Assembly (NCBI GenBank): GCA_902786565.1
Contig: CADACW010000001.1
Location: forward strand, 1 to 55,150
Length of the DNA: 55,150 bases
Direction: 5' to 3'
Source of the DNA: an uncultured Prevotellaceae bacterium
Lineage (GTDB): Bacteria; Bacteroidota; Bacteroidia; Bacteroidales; Bacteroidaceae
The position numbers and the translations under genes were made by a program. Shown one piece after another: positions 42,933 through 51,919 of this stretch; position 1 is the first letter of the stretch; every line of letters starts with the position of its first letter. Under the pieces are notes generated by a model that saw nothing but the letters and a program-made list of their open reading frames with translations, was not told the origin of the DNA and did no database searches.

Positions 42933-43301
42933 ATGAAGTGTCCCAAGTGCTCGCACGAAAATGAGGAAGGTGCCAAGTTTTGCAGCCAGTGTGGCATGAA
43001 CTTGAACGACCAGAAAGACTGGCCCAGCATCCTTTTGCTGGCCTGGAGCGGCTCCATGCTGTTCTTCGCCATCGTCTACGCCATCCTGGCCTATCTGCTG
43101 AAGAGTCCCGACGTGAACAGCCACCTCGTCATCTTTGTAGCCGCCATCTTCGGCATAGCCAACGCCCTGGCGGCCATACTCGTGCCGCTGGGCATCAGCA
43201 AGATGCCGCTGAAGATGTCGGCCTTCGCCTTCGTCATCATCGCCATCCTCATCGAAGTAGCCATTTTGGTGCAAGCCATCATTGAAGTAGCAACAAACTA
43301 A
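42933..43301 (+). CDS. zinc-ribbon membrane protein
   Basis: A 122-residue protein: an N-terminal zinc ribbon (CPKC near residue 3 and CSQC near 17) and three hydrophobic helices (about 31-55, 64-86, 92-118). Zinc-ribbon plus membrane proteins of this type are common in Bacteroidetes without a defined function. It lies 3 bp before thrA, so it may share its transcript. Confidence 0.8.
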   Translation: MKCPKCSHENEEGAKFCSQCGMNLNDQKDWPSILLLAWSGSMLFFAIVYAILAYLLKSPDVNSHLVIFVAAIFGIANALAAILVPLGISKMPLKMSAFAFVIIAILIEVAILVQAIIEVATN

Positions 43302-43304
43302 GAT

Positions 43305-45773
43305 ATGAAAGTATTGAAATTCGGCGGAACGTCCGTAGGTTCCGTGAAAAGCATTCTCAGCTTGAAGAAAATAGTGGAGGCAGAAGCCGGACGGAGGCCT
43401 GTCATCGTAGTGGTGAGCGCCCTGAACGGCATCACCGACAAACTGATAGCCACCTCGAAGCTGGCACTCAGCGGCGACGAGCAGTGGCGCAAGGAGTATG
43501 AGGCCATTGCCGACCGCCACCACGAAATGATTGACACCGTGATTACCGGCACCGCCAAGCGCGAGGCCCTGCTGGCCAGCGTCGATGCCCTGCTGGAGCA
43601 GCTGAAGAGCATCTTCTACGGCGTCTACCTGATCCACGACCTGTCGGGCAAGACCGAAGACGCCATCGTGTCGTATGGCGAGCGCCTGTCGTCGCACATC
43701 GTCGCCGCCCTGCTCGACAATGGCAGGCGGATGAACAGCCGCGACTTCATACGCACCGAGAAGAAGCAGGGCCGCCACGTGCTGGCCGCCGAACTGACCT
43801 ATCAGCTTGTGCGCGAAGCATTTGGTGCTGAGAGCAAAGTCGCCCAACCCTCAAACGCCAACTCTCAACCAATAGCCGTGGTGCCGGGATTCGTGGCACG
43901 CGACCGCGACACCAACGAGACCACCAACCTGGGACGCGGCGGCAGCGACTATACCGCCGCCATCATTGCCGCAGCACTCGACGCCGAAGAGCTGCAGATA
44001 TGGACCGACGTGGACGGATTTATGACCGCCGACCCGAAGGTGATACAGTCGGCCTACACCATCAACGAGCTGTCGTATGTAGAGGCCATGGAGCTGTGCA
44101 ACTTTGGCGCAAAGGTGGTCTATCCGCCGACCATCTACCCCGTCTGCGTGAAAAACATCCCCATCCGCGTCAAAAACACCTTCAACCCCGAGCACCCGGG
44201 CACGCTCATCAAGGACAAGATAGACGACGACCTGAAGCCCATCAAGGGCATCAGCAGCATCAAGGGCACCACGCTCATCACCGTGACCGGCCTGTCGATG
44301 GTGGGTGTCATCGGCGTGAACCGACGTATTTTCACCCGTCTGGCCGGCGAGGGCATCTCGGTGTTCATGGTCAGTCAGGCATCGTCGGAGAACTCCACCT
44401 CCATCGGCGTGCGCGACGAGGATGCCGACGCCGCCGTCAAAGTGCTCAACGATGAGTTTGCCAAGGAGATTGAGACGGGCGCCATGTTCCCCATGCAGGC
44501 TGAGAACGGCCTGGCCACCATCGCCATTGTGGGCGAGAACATGAAGCACACACCGGGCATCGCCGGAAAGCTGTTCGGCACACTGGGCCGCTCGGGCATC
44601 AGCGTCATAGCCTGCGCACAGGGCGCTTCGGAGACCAACATCTCGTTTGTCGTCGAAGGCCGCTTCCTGCGCAAGTCGCTCAACGTGCTCCACGACTCGT
44701 TCTTCCTCTCCGAATACAAGGTGCTCAACCTCTTCATCTGCGGCATAGGCACCGTGGGCGGCATGCTCCTGGAGCAGATACGCACACAGCAGCAGTTCCT
44801 GATGCAGACCAAGCGGCTGAAACTGAACGTGGTGGGCATCAGCGACGTCTACAACTTCGTGCTCGACCGCGAGGGCATCGACCTGAACGACTACGAGAAG
44901 GTGCTGCGTGCCGGCGAACCGGCCGACACCGACCGCATGCGCGATGAAATCGTGAAAATGAACATCTTCAACAGCGTCTTCGTAGACTGCACCGCCAGCC
45001 GCCAGATTGCCGCCCTCTACCAGACCTTCCTGGAGCATAATATCAGCGTGGTGGCCGCCAACAAGATTGCTGCCTCAAGCGACTACGAGAGCTACCTGAA
45101 GCTGCGCCAGACGGCCCGCGACCGCGGCGTGTGGTTCCGCTACGAGACCAATGTGGGCGCCGGGCTGCCAATCATCGGCACCATCAACGACCTGTGCAAC
45201 TCTGGCGATAAGATACTGAAAATCGAGGCAATACTCTCCGGCACGCTCAACTTTATCTTCAACGAGATTGCAGCCGACGTGCCCTTCTCGGAGGCCGTGC
45301 GTCGCGCCAAGGAGCAGCGCTACTCTGAGCCCGACCCGCGCATAGACCTCAGCGGCACCGACGTCATCCGCAAGCTGGTCATCCTGACCCGCGAGGCAGG
45401 CTACAAGGTGGAGCAGGCCGACGTGGAGAAGCACCTCTTCGTGCCCGACGACTACTTCGAGGGCAGCCTGGACGACTTCTGGCGCCGTCTGCCCGAACTG
45501 GACGCCGACTTCGAAGCCCGCCGCAAAGTGCTGGAGAAGGAGGGCAAGCGCTGGCGCTTCGTGGCCACGATGGAGAATGGCAAGACCAACGTGGCCCTGA
45601 AGGAGGTGCCCCAGACGCATCCGTTCTACTCGCTCGAGGGCTCGAACAACATCGTGCTGCTCACCACCGAGCGCTACAAGGAGTACCCCATGCTCATACA
45701 GGGCTACGGTGCCGGTGCCGCCGTCACCGCCGCCGGTGTCTTCGCCAACATCATGTCAATAGCGAACATTTAG
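43305..45773 (+). CDS. thrA: bifunctional aspartate kinase / homoserine dehydrogenase
   Basis: An 822-residue fusion carrying out the first and third steps from aspartate to threonine and methionine. The kinase part starts MKVLKFGGTSVGS, with the active-site TNLGRGGSDYTAA near 208. Two ACT domains (about 320-460) give feedback control by threonine. The dehydrogenase part has the Rossmann loop FICGIGTVGGMLLEQI near 480 and the catalytic ETNVGAGLPIIGTINDL region near 610. Length and order match Bacteroides ThrA. In this phylum it normally precedes an apgM-type homoserine kinase and thrC; here another gene is inserted and thrC is not in the window. Confidence 0.97.
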   Translation: MKVLKFGGTSVGSVKSILSLKKIVEAEAGRRPVIVVVSALNGITDKLIATSKLALSGDEQWRKEYEAIADRHHEMIDTVITGTAKREALLASVDALLEQLKSIFYGVYLIHDLSGKTEDAIVSYGERLSSHIVAALLDNGRRMNSRDFIRTEKKQGRHVLAAELTYQLVREAFGAESKVAQPSNANSQPIAVVPGFVARDRDTNETTNLGRGGSDYTAAIIAAALDAEELQIWTDVDGFMTADPKVIQSAYTINELSYVEAMELCNFGAKVVYPPTIYPVCVKNIPIRVKNTFNPEHPGTLIKDKIDDDLKPIKGISSIKGTTLITVTGLSMVGVIGVNRRIFTRLAGEGISVFMVSQASSENSTSIGVRDEDADAAVKVLNDEFAKEIETGAMFPMQAENGLATIAIVGENMKHTPGIAGKLFGTLGRSGISVIACAQGASETNISFVVEGRFLRKSLNVLHDSFFLSEYKVLNLFICGIGTVGGMLLEQIRTQQQFLMQTKRLKLNVVGISDVYNFVLDREGIDLNDYEKVLRAGEPADTDRMRDEIVKMNIFNSVFVDCTASRQIAALYQTFLEHNISVVAANKIAASSDYESYLKLRQTARDRGVWFRYETNVGAGLPIIGTINDLCNSGDKILKIEAILSGTLNFIFNEIAADVPFSEAVRRAKEQRYSEPDPRIDLSGTDVIRKLVILTREAGYKVEQADVEKHLFVPDDYFEGSLDDFWRRLPELDADFEARRKVLEKEGKRWRFVATMENGKTNVALKEVPQTHPFYSLEGSNNIVLLTTERYKEYPMLIQGYGAGAAVTAAGVFANIMSIANI

Positions 45774-45832
45774 TTCCCATTAATTCCCATCTCTCCCATT
45801 ATTCCCATTATTCCCATTAATTCCCATCCCTC
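45774..45832. repeat. 9-bp TTCCCATTA-type array before the four-helix-bundle gene
   Basis: Six or seven imperfect 9-bp units (CCCATTATT type) directly after the thrA stop, ending 8 bp before the next start. They are the reverse complement of the array at 46302. Confidence 0.85.
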
Positions 45833-45839
45833 CCCCCCA

Positions 45840-46388
45840 ATGCCCACCGACAATAACAGCTTCCTCACCCCGAAAGGCGACTACAAGAACCTTATCGCCT
45901 TCCAGAAAGCTGAGTGTATTTACGACATCACCTACTTCTTCCTGGAGCATTATCTGCCCCTAATTGGTGACCGCACCGTAGACCAGATGAAGCAGGCAGC
46001 CCGTTCAGGCAAGCAGAACATCGCCGAGGGCAACGAGACGGGAACGACCTCGACTGAGTGCAGAAATGCCCGCCAGTGGTGCAAGGCGCACTCAAAGACC
46101 GAGGACTACCAACGTGTCTGTAAACTGCGCGATGACATTACTCTGGCTAACGTCGCGTTGGTGCTGATTCACCAGACCGACTTTCTGCTGAAGCGGCTAC
46201 TGGAGAAGTATAAAAAGGACTTTCTGGAGCAGGGAGGCATCAAAGAACAGATGTCGCAGGCCCGCCGTAACTGGCGCGAGGAGCACGGGATGGGGTATCT
46301 TAATGGGAGAAATGGGAACTATGGGAAAAATGGGAATTATGGTCAAACCAATGGTATTCCGCAACCGACAACCTATAATCCTAAATAA
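45840..46388 (+). CDS. four helix bundle protein with suffix domain (S23/IVP-like)
   Basis: A 182-residue protein. Residues 15-140 resemble the four-helix-bundle family related to 23S rRNA intervening-sequence proteins (IAFQKAECIYDITYFF; QMKQAARSGKQNIAEGNETG). The C-terminal extension fits the Bacteroidetes suffix form. The last 25 residues (NGRNGNYGKNGNYGQTN) are encoded by 9-bp repeats, the inverse of the array upstream. It interrupts the thrA-apgM pair. No ribosome-binding site is seen, only a C-rich run before the ATG. Relatives assist mobile or diversity elements, but no reverse transcriptase is present; the role is unknown. Confidence 0.8.
   Translation: MPTDNNSFLTPKGDYKNLIAFQKAECIYDITYFFLEHYLPLIGDRTVDQMKQAARSGKQNIAEGNETGTTSTECRNARQWCKAHSKTEDYQRVCKLRDDITLANVALVLIHQTDFLLKRLLEKYKKDFLEQGGIKEQMSQARRNWREEHGMGYLNGRNGNYGKNGNYGQTNGIPQPTTYNPK
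46302..46342. repeat. 9-bp AATGGGAAN array at the end of the four-helix-bundle gene
   Basis: Five units, AATGGGAGA, AATGGGAAC, TATGGGAAA, AATGGGAAT, TATGG, in inverted orientation to the array at 45774 and translated as NGRNGNYGKNGNYG. Confidence 0.85.
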
Positions 46389-46391
46389 AAT

Positions 46392-47651
46392 ATGAAGCAC
46401 ATTATCATATTAGGCGACGGCATGGCCGACAAGCCAGTGGAGCGGCTGGGCGGCAAGACGCTGCTGCAGTATGCCAACAAACCGATGATGGACCGGCTAG
46501 CACGCGAAGGTCGGACAGGGCGGCTCATCACCGTGCCCGAAGGCTTCCCGCCGGGGTCAGAGGTGGCCAACACGGCCATCCTGGGCTACGACCTGAACAA
46601 GGTCTATGAGGGGCGCGGACCACTGGAGGCCGCCAGCATCGGCTACGAAATGGCTCCCGACGACTTCGCCATACGCTGCAACATCATCACCCTCGCCGAC
46701 GGGAACATCATAACCCACAACGGCGGCAACCTGCAGACTGACGACGCCCGCGTGCTCATCGACTACCTGAACGCCGAACTGGCAGCGCCCATCAACGCCG
46801 AACAGGGATGCGAGCGGGTGAAGTTCATCTGCGGCATACAGTACCGACACCTGCTGGTCGTCAAGGGCGGCTCGAAGCACATCGTCTGTGCCCCACCACA
46901 CGACCATCCCAATGAGCCCTGGCGCCCACTGCTGGTGAAGCCCGCCGAAGGTGCCCCCAAGGAGGAAGGCCGGCTGACAGCACAGCAGACCGCCGACCTG
47001 CTGAACACCCTCATCCTGCGCTCGCAGGAACTGCTGGCCAAGCACCCCTACAACGTGGCCAAAGCCGCAAAAGGCGAGCGACAGGCCAACAGCATCTGGC
47101 CCTGGAGCGGCGGCTACCGCCCGTCGATGCAGACGCTGCAAGAGCAGTATCCGCAAATCAAGAACGGAAGCGTCATCTCAGCCGTCGACCTCATACAGGG
47201 CATCGGCAAGTATGCCGGACTCAGCATCGTCAAAGTGCCCGGCGCCACAGGACTGGCCGACACCAACTATGAGGGCAAGGCCGAGGCGGCCATCAAGGCC
47301 CTGAAGGAGCAGGACTTCGTCTTTGTGCACGTAGAGGCCAGCGACGAGGCCGGACACGACGGCGACCTGGAACTGAAACTGAAGACCATCGAATATCTGG
47401 ACCAGCGGCTCATCGCCCCCATCTACAAAGAGGTGTCCACCTGGGACGAGCCCGTCTGCATAGCCGTGCTGCCCGACCATCTCACCCCTGTGGAGCAGCG
47501 CATCCACGTGGGAGAGCCGGTGCCCTTCCTCATCTGGCACCGAGGCATCGTTCCAGATGATGTTCAGCGATACGACGAGGTGGCGTGTGTATCAGGCGGT
47601 TACGGACTGCTACGCCTGCAAGAGTTTATGCAAACGCTGATGAGAGAATAA
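46392..47651 (+). CDS. cofactor-independent phosphoglycerate mutase family, probable homoserine kinase (ThrB2 type)
   Basis: A 419-residue metalloenzyme of the archaeal-type phosphoglycerate mutase (ApgM) family: MKHIIILGDGMAD start, PPGSEVANTAILGYD with the nucleophile Ser, HVEASDEAGHDGD and LPDHLTP metal ligands. Members encoded between thrA and thrC in Bacteroidetes are thought to act as homoserine kinase in place of ThrB. Here it follows thrA after the inserted four-helix gene, 3 bp after that gene's stop, so the threonine role is inferred from context. Confidence 0.88.
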   Translation: MKHIIILGDGMADKPVERLGGKTLLQYANKPMMDRLAREGRTGRLITVPEGFPPGSEVANTAILGYDLNKVYEGRGPLEAASIGYEMAPDDFAIRCNIITLADGNIITHNGGNLQTDDARVLIDYLNAELAAPINAEQGCERVKFICGIQYRHLLVVKGGSKHIVCAPPHDHPNEPWRPLLVKPAEGAPKEEGRLTAQQTADLLNTLILRSQELLAKHPYNVAKAAKGERQANSIWPWSGGYRPSMQTLQEQYPQIKNGSVISAVDLIQGIGKYAGLSIVKVPGATGLADTNYEGKAEAAIKALKEQDFVFVHVEASDEAGHDGDLELKLKTIEYLDQRLIAPIYKEVSTWDEPVCIAVLPDHLTPVEQRIHVGEPVPFLIWHRGIVPDDVQRYDEVACVSGGYGLLRLQEFMQTLMRE

Positions 47652-47658
47652 GGAAACT

Positions 47659-48285
47659 ATGACCGATGTCAACAATCTGGTGAAAGAAATCAAACAGTCG
47701 TTCCGCCAACTGATGGACGGGGCGACTGCTCAGTCTATGCGCGACAAAGGGCTGCACTACTCCCTGAACTGGGGGGTGACGCTGCCCCGCCTGCGCGAAA
47801 TGGCCGACGAGACGGCTGAAGGCAAAGACCCAGCGCTCCTCTATGACCTGTCCATAGCACTATGGAAAGAGAACGTGCGCGAGTGCAAAATCCTGGCCAC
47901 CATGCTGATGCCTGCCGACAGGATGCTGCCCGAAGTGGCCGACATCTGGATGGAGCAGACGCCGACGCTGGAGATTGCCGAGCAGGCAGCCTTCAACCTC
48001 TACCAACACCTGCCATACGCTGCCGACAAGGCCTACCTGTGGCTGGCCTCGCCTGAAGACCTGCCACAAATCTGCGGTTATCACGTGCTGGGGCGGCTCT
48101 TCTCACAAGGTCAGGAGCCTAACGAGCGAGGCATCAACGAATTTATCGACCAAGCCGTCACTGCCATGCAGGGGCCAAGCCTCTCTCTGCGAAAAGCCGC
48201 CCTGAACGCCCTCAACCGCTTTGCCACGCTGGGCCTGCTCTACGAGCGCCTGGCACAGTCGGCAGTAAGGCAATTAAGAGTTTAG
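47659..48285 (+). CDS. AlkD-like DNA alkylation repair / HEAT-repeat protein
   Basis: A 208-residue all-helical protein with HEAT-like repeats (WGVTLPRLREMADE; LWKENVRECKILATMLMP; WMEQTPTLEIAEQAAFNLYQ) resembling the AlkD family that removes alkylated bases. It starts 7 bp after the ApgM-type gene. The last four residues (QLRV) and the stop are encoded by the heptamer element at 48272, so the native C terminus may have been altered. Confidence 0.75.
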   Translation: MTDVNNLVKEIKQSFRQLMDGATAQSMRDKGLHYSLNWGVTLPRLREMADETAEGKDPALLYDLSIALWKENVRECKILATMLMPADRMLPEVADIWMEQTPTLEIAEQAAFNLYQHLPYAADKAYLWLASPEDLPQICGYHVLGRLFSQGQEPNERGINEFIDQAVTAMQGPSLSLRKAALNALNRFATLGLLYERLAQSAVRQLRV

Positions 48286-48359
48286 AATTAAGAGTTTAGA
48301 ATTAAGAGTTATCGCCGCAGGCGACAACTCTTAATTCTTAATTCTAAACTCTTAATTCC
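48272..48359. repeat. palindromic heptamer element between convergent genes
   Basis: AATTAAG and AGTTTAG units alternate to 48310, then a GC core (TCGCC GCA GGCGA), then the complementary CTCTTAATTC units. The 80-nt hairpin may terminate transcription from both sides. The AlkD-like stop codon lies inside it. Confidence 0.85.
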
Positions 48360-48367
48360 AAAAAGCC

Positions 48368-49345
48368 TTAGTCCCGGTAAAACCAGGAAAGGACTGAGTT
48401 CACCCAACCGATGGAGCAACGGAACCAACGGTAGGTGCTGGTGGGCTTGCCACCGAAACGAAGGATGAACTCACGATAAGCATTCTTGCGGAAAGGCAAG
48501 CCGACATCCATAAAGAAGATATGCTCCATGTGCCGACGGTGCGAGTCCTTGATGGCATGCCACACGGTGAGCACGGCAGGATGGAGCCATGCGTATGTCT
48601 TGCGCCTATAGGCGGCATACCAGAGATAGGCCTGCCCCTGACTGTAGGCCACCGCCGAACAGCCGATGATGTGCTCGCGGTAGCGCGTCAGGTATAGGCG
48701 CCCGTCCTGGCACTGATGCAGCCCCTGGAAGAACTCGGCGGCGGGAATGTAGCGCTTGGGCTTCAGCCAGTGGTGCTGGCGCAACAGGCGCATGAAGGAG
48801 CGGAAATCATCGTCAGTAGCCACCTCGTCGGTCACCACGCCACGCTCGTAGGCCGCATCAATCTGGCGCTGCAGACGGGGCGTGATACGCTCTTCCGGCG
48901 TGCGCGAATGCAGAGAGTTGTGGATGCTCATCCAGCGCACTGGGAAGAAGCCGTTCTCGCGGAACTGCCGGTAGCCCGTCATCTTGGCAGAAAGATTGCT
49001 CACCTCGAAGTAGAGCGTCCATGGCCCCAGATGCTCCGTCAGCTGGCGCAGCATCATGCCCAAAAGCTCGCCCTTCTGGCTCTCGTCGGCATAGCAGCCC
49101 TCGCCCAAGATGCGGCAATGGCGGTAGATGAAAGGCGGCAGCCAGGTGGAGCGGTAGCGCAGCACGGCCAGCAACTGGGCGCACACCGTGCCGTCGGGCT
49201 GCTCGACAGTAAGCATATAGGGCTTGTAGCGAGGGGTCTGGGCACACAGCGCAAAGAAATGGGGGCTGTGGAAAAAGTTCTCCCGGCTCAGCCCCACGGG
49301 CAAATGACGCTCGCTGGTGTAGATATGGACGCGCAGTGTGTTCAT
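48368..49345 (-). CDS. GNAT/FemAB-like acyltransferase
   Basis: A 325-residue protein resembling the GNAT_acetyltransf_6 (FemAB-like) group: an N-terminal half with ENFFHSPHFFALC, then RYREHIIGCSAVAYSQGQAYLWYAAY near 240 as the acetyl-CoA-fold core, and PFRKNAYREFILRFGGKP near the end. Its substrate is unknown. The ATG at 49345 is used because the promoter element ends 6 bp before it; the longer in-frame start at 49477 would lie in the divergent nitroreductase gene. Confidence 0.8.
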   Translation of the reverse strand: MNTLRVHIYTSERHLPVGLSRENFFHSPHFFALCAQTPRYKPYMLTVEQPDGTVCAQLLAVLRYRSTWLPPFIYRHCRILGEGCYADESQKGELLGMMLRQLTEHLGPWTLYFEVSNLSAKMTGYRQFRENGFFPVRWMSIHNSLHSRTPEERITPRLQRQIDAAYERGVVTDEVATDDDFRSFMRLLRQHHWLKPKRYIPAAEFFQGLHQCQDGRLYLTRYREHIIGCSAVAYSQGQAYLWYAAYRRKTYAWLHPAVLTVWHAIKDSHRRHMEHIFFMDVGLPFRKNAYREFILRFGGKPTSTYRWFRCSIGWVNSVLSWFYRD

Positions 49346-49351
49346 CGAGGG

Positions 49352-49359
49352 CAAAAATA
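49352..49359 (-). promoter_or_regulatory. -7 promoter element TATTTTTG
   Basis: TAnnTTTG match ending 6 bp before the GNAT-like ATG, so the mRNA would be leaderless. Confidence 0.55.
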
Positions 49360-49402
49360 CAAAATATTTCTTAAACGCAATCACATTTTGGGGATTATTT
49401 GC

Positions 49403-49410
49403 TAACTTTG
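49403..49410 (+). promoter_or_regulatory. -7 promoter element TAACTTTG
   Basis: TAnnTTTG match 25 bp before the nitroreductase start; diverges from the GNAT-like promoter 44 bp away. Confidence 0.7.
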
Positions 49411-49435
49411 CAGGAAATTTTTTATTATTAGCACT

Positions 49436-49975
49436 ATGGAAGACTTCAAGACACTGGTGCAGCAGCGACGCTCGCACCGAAAGTTTACCGCCGACGAGAT
49501 TGATGCCGACGACGTGCGGCTGATCATGAGGGCTGCGCTGATGGCACCCACCAGCAAGGGCCAGAGGGCCTGGCAGTTTGTACTGGTCGACGACAAGAGC
49601 GACCTGGAGAAACTGGCCGACGCCAAAGACCTGGGCGGACAGTTCCTGAAAGACGCCCCACTGGCCATCGCCGTGCTGGGCGACCCCATGCAGAACGACT
49701 GCTGGGTGGAGGATGGAGCCATCGCCGCCATCTCCATGCAGTACCAGGCCGAAGACCTGGGGCTGGGCAGCTGCTGGGTGCAGATGAGAGGACGCGGACT
49801 CACCGACGGCACCACCGCCGACGAGGTGATACGCGGCGTACTCGACATACCCGACAACCTATGCGTGCTCTGCATCGTCGCCGTGGGCCACAAAGCCGAC
49901 GAGCGGAAGCCCCAAAACGAAGACCGCCTGAAGTGGGAGAACGTGCACGTAGGCAAATACTCAGGCAACCAATAA
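49436..49975 (+). CDS. nitroreductase family protein
   Basis: A 179-residue FMN-dependent oxidoreductase. The start VQQRRSHRKFTADEID holds the FMN-phosphate-binding arginines, APTSKGQRAWQFV and GLGSCWVQMRG are family motifs, and the protein ends near VGHKADERKP. Size is at the short end of the family. Such enzymes reduce nitro compounds or quinones with NAD(P)H; the natural substrate is not predictable. Confidence 0.92.
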   Translation: MEDFKTLVQQRRSHRKFTADEIDADDVRLIMRAALMAPTSKGQRAWQFVLVDDKSDLEKLADAKDLGGQFLKDAPLAIAVLGDPMQNDCWVEDGAIAAISMQYQAEDLGLGSCWVQMRGRGLTDGTTADEVIRGVLDIPDNLCVLCIVAVGHKADERKPQNEDRLKWENVHVGKYSGNQ

Positions 49976-50005
49976 TTAACTTACAGCAAACAAATTAGCA
50001 CTACT

Positions 50006-50788
50006 TTGCAGCAGAAACCATTCAGCATAGTGATGGTGGGGGCTGGCCGACTGGCCACCAATCTGGCACTGGCCCTTCACGAGAGCGGACATCAGGTGGC
50101 AGCCGTCTACAGCCGGACCATCGAGTCGGCCCAACGGCTGGCCTGTCAGGTGGGCGCCATGGCCACCTCTGACATAGCCGCCCTGCCCAGACAGGCCGAT
50201 GCCTTCATCGTGGCTGTCAAGGACGACGCCCTGGCCAACGTGGTCAGCCAGTTGGAAAAAGGCAGAGAGGACTGCTGCTTCTTCCACACAGCCGGCTCGA
50301 TGCCTATGGCCATCTTCGGCAGCCATCGGCTGCACGGCGTCTTCTACCCCATGCAGACATTCTCGATGGACAAGCGGGTGGATTTCAAGAAAGTGCACAT
50401 TTTCATCGAGGGGAACTCTCCTGAAACACTGCAACTGGCCCAGCAGCTGGCCCAGACTGTGAGTCCGCACGTGCACGAAATGACATCGGAGCAGCGGCGA
50501 CAACTGCATCTTGCGGCGGTATTCGGCTGCAACTTCGCCAACCACTGCTTTGCGCTGTCAGCCCGCATACTGGAACGGCAAGGGCTGCCCTTCGACGTAA
50601 TGCTGCCCCTGGTAGACGAGACCACGGCGAAGGTGCACACCATGCACCCCCGCGATGCACAGACAGGCCCCGCCGTGCGCTCCGACGAGAACGTGATGGG
50701 GGCGCAGAGGCAGATGCTCGCCGACGAGCCGCTGCTGCAACAAATCTACACGCTGATGAGCGAAAGCATACAACAGACCAAGAAATGA
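50006..50788 (+). CDS. Rossmann-like / DUF2520 domain protein
   Basis: A 260-residue protein with an N-terminal NAD(P)-binding fold ([20 protein letters not shown]) and a C-terminal helical DUF2520 domain ([22 protein letters not shown]). Reaction unknown. The start is unusual: the only candidate keeping the first beta strand is TTG at 50006, inside a promoter-like TACTTTG. The first ATG, at 50033, would cut the strand. Its stop overlaps the kdsC start (ATGA). DUF2520, kdsC and maf occur together in Bacteroidetes. Confidence 0.85.
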   Translation: MQQKPFSIVMVGAGRLATNLALALHESGHQVAAVYSRTIESAQRLACQVGAMATSDIAALPRQADAFIVAVKDDALANVVSQLEKGREDCCFFHTAGSMPMAIFGSHRLHGVFYPMQTFSMDKRVDFKKVHIFIEGNSPETLQLAQQLAQTVSPHVHEMTSEQRRQLHLAAVFGCNFANHCFALSARILERQGLPFDVMLPLVDETTAKVHTMHPRDAQTGPAVRSDENVMGAQRQMLADEPLLQQIYTLMSESIQQTKK

Positions 50789-51303
50789 TAAACTACGACC
50801 TTAGGAAAATCAAGGCCATCGTCTTCGACGTCGACGGCGTGCTCAGCCAGCAGACCATCACACTCTCTGCCGACGGCGTGCCACTGCGCACAGCCAACAT
50901 CAAGGACGGCTATGCCATACAGCTGGCCGTGAAGCTGGGGCTGCGACTGGCCATCATCACCGGCGCCAACGTTGAGGCCGTCCGCCGACGTTACGAAGCA
51001 CTCGGCATGACCGATGTCTACACGGGCTGCGCCGTGAAGATAAACACCTACGAACGGTTTCTAAGCAAATACCACCTCGCCGACGAAGAGGTGATGTATA
51101 TGGGCGACGATGTGCCCGACCTGGAGGTGATGCGACGGGCGGGATGCCCCGTCTGCCCCAAGGATGCCTGTGTGGAGGTGCGCGAGGCCGCCATCTACAT
51201 CAGTCACTTAAATGGCGGACAGGGCTGCGCACGCGACGTCATCGAACAGACGCTCCGCGCCCAGAGACTGTGGAAAATGGATGCCACCGCCTTCGGATGG
51301 TAG
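50785..51303 (+). CDS. kdsC: 3-deoxy-D-manno-octulosonate 8-phosphate phosphatase
   Basis: A 172-residue HAD phosphatase that makes KDO for lipid A core synthesis. It has [10 protein letters not shown] (nucleophile Asp), [15 protein letters not shown] and [24 protein letters not shown]. It lacks a cap domain, as expected of KdsC tetramers. Translationally coupled to the DUF2520 gene. Confidence 0.93.
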   Translation: MINYDLRKIKAIVFDVDGVLSQQTITLSADGVPLRTANIKDGYAIQLAVKLGLRLAIITGANVEAVRRRYEALGMTDVYTGCAVKINTYERFLSKYHLADEEVMYMGDDVPDLEVMRRAGCPVCPKDACVEVREAAIYISHLNGGQGCARDVIEQTLRAQRLWKMDATAFGW

Positions 51304-51325
51304 CCAGACAACGAAACAGAAAACT

Positions 51326-51919
51326 ATGATGAAACAATACCATATCATCCTGGCGAGCAACTCGCCACGCCGACGCGACCTACTGGCAGGGCTTGACATT
51401 CCTTTCGAGGTGAGGGTTCTCCCAGACATTGAAGAGAATTACCCAAAAGGTTTGTCGGTCAACGAAATACCAGAATATATTGCAGCCGAGAAAGCCGATG
51501 CCTACAGGGCACAGATGGCTGACGACGAACTGATTATCACCGCCGACACCGTGGTCATCCTGGGGCAAGAGGCACTCGGCAAACCGACCGACCCCGACGA
51601 TGCATGCAGGATGCTCAGAATGTTGAGCGGCCGCACCCATCAGGTCACCACGGGCGTCTGCCTGACCACGAAGGAACGGCAGAAGCGCTTCTCCGTCACC
51701 ACCAATGTGACCTTCGGCACACTCACTGAAGAGGAAATCCACCATTACGTGACCAAATACAAACCATTCGACAAGGCCGGGGCCTACGGCATACAGGAAT
51801 GGATTGGCTACATTGGGGTGACAGGTTTGGAGGGAAGCTACTACAACGTGATGGGGCTGCCCATCCAGCGCATATATACCGAACTGAAGGCTTTTGACTG
51901 CAAAACGACCGAAGAATGA
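51326..51919 (+). CDS. maf: Maf-like nucleoside triphosphate pyrophosphatase
   Basis: A 197-residue Maf protein that hydrolyses non-canonical or pyrimidine nucleoside triphosphates. It has ILASNSPRRRDLLAGL near the start, ITADTVVILGQEALGKP, SGRTHQVTTGV and DKAGAYGIQEW. The start at 51326 gives the conserved N terminus; the frame is open further upstream but overlaps kdsC. Its stop overlaps the next gene's start. Confidence 0.93.
   Translation: MMKQYHIILASNSPRRRDLLAGLDIPFEVRVLPDIEENYPKGLSVNEIPEYIAAEKADAYRAQMADDELIITADTVVILGQEALGKPTDPDDACRMLRMLSGRTHQVTTGVCLTTKERQKRFSVTTNVTFGTLTEEEIHHYVTKYKPFDKAGAYGIQEWIGYIGVTGLEGSYYNVMGLPIQRIYTELKAFDCKTTEE

Noticed and set aside
45840-46388. Diversity-generating retroelement, suggested by the Avd-like four-helix-bundle fold
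   Set aside because: No reverse transcriptase and no template/variable repeat pair occurs in the window.
47659-48285. thrC, expected after the ApgM-type gene
   Set aside because: The gene here is an all-helical AlkD-like protein without any PLP-lyase motif; thrC is not in the window.
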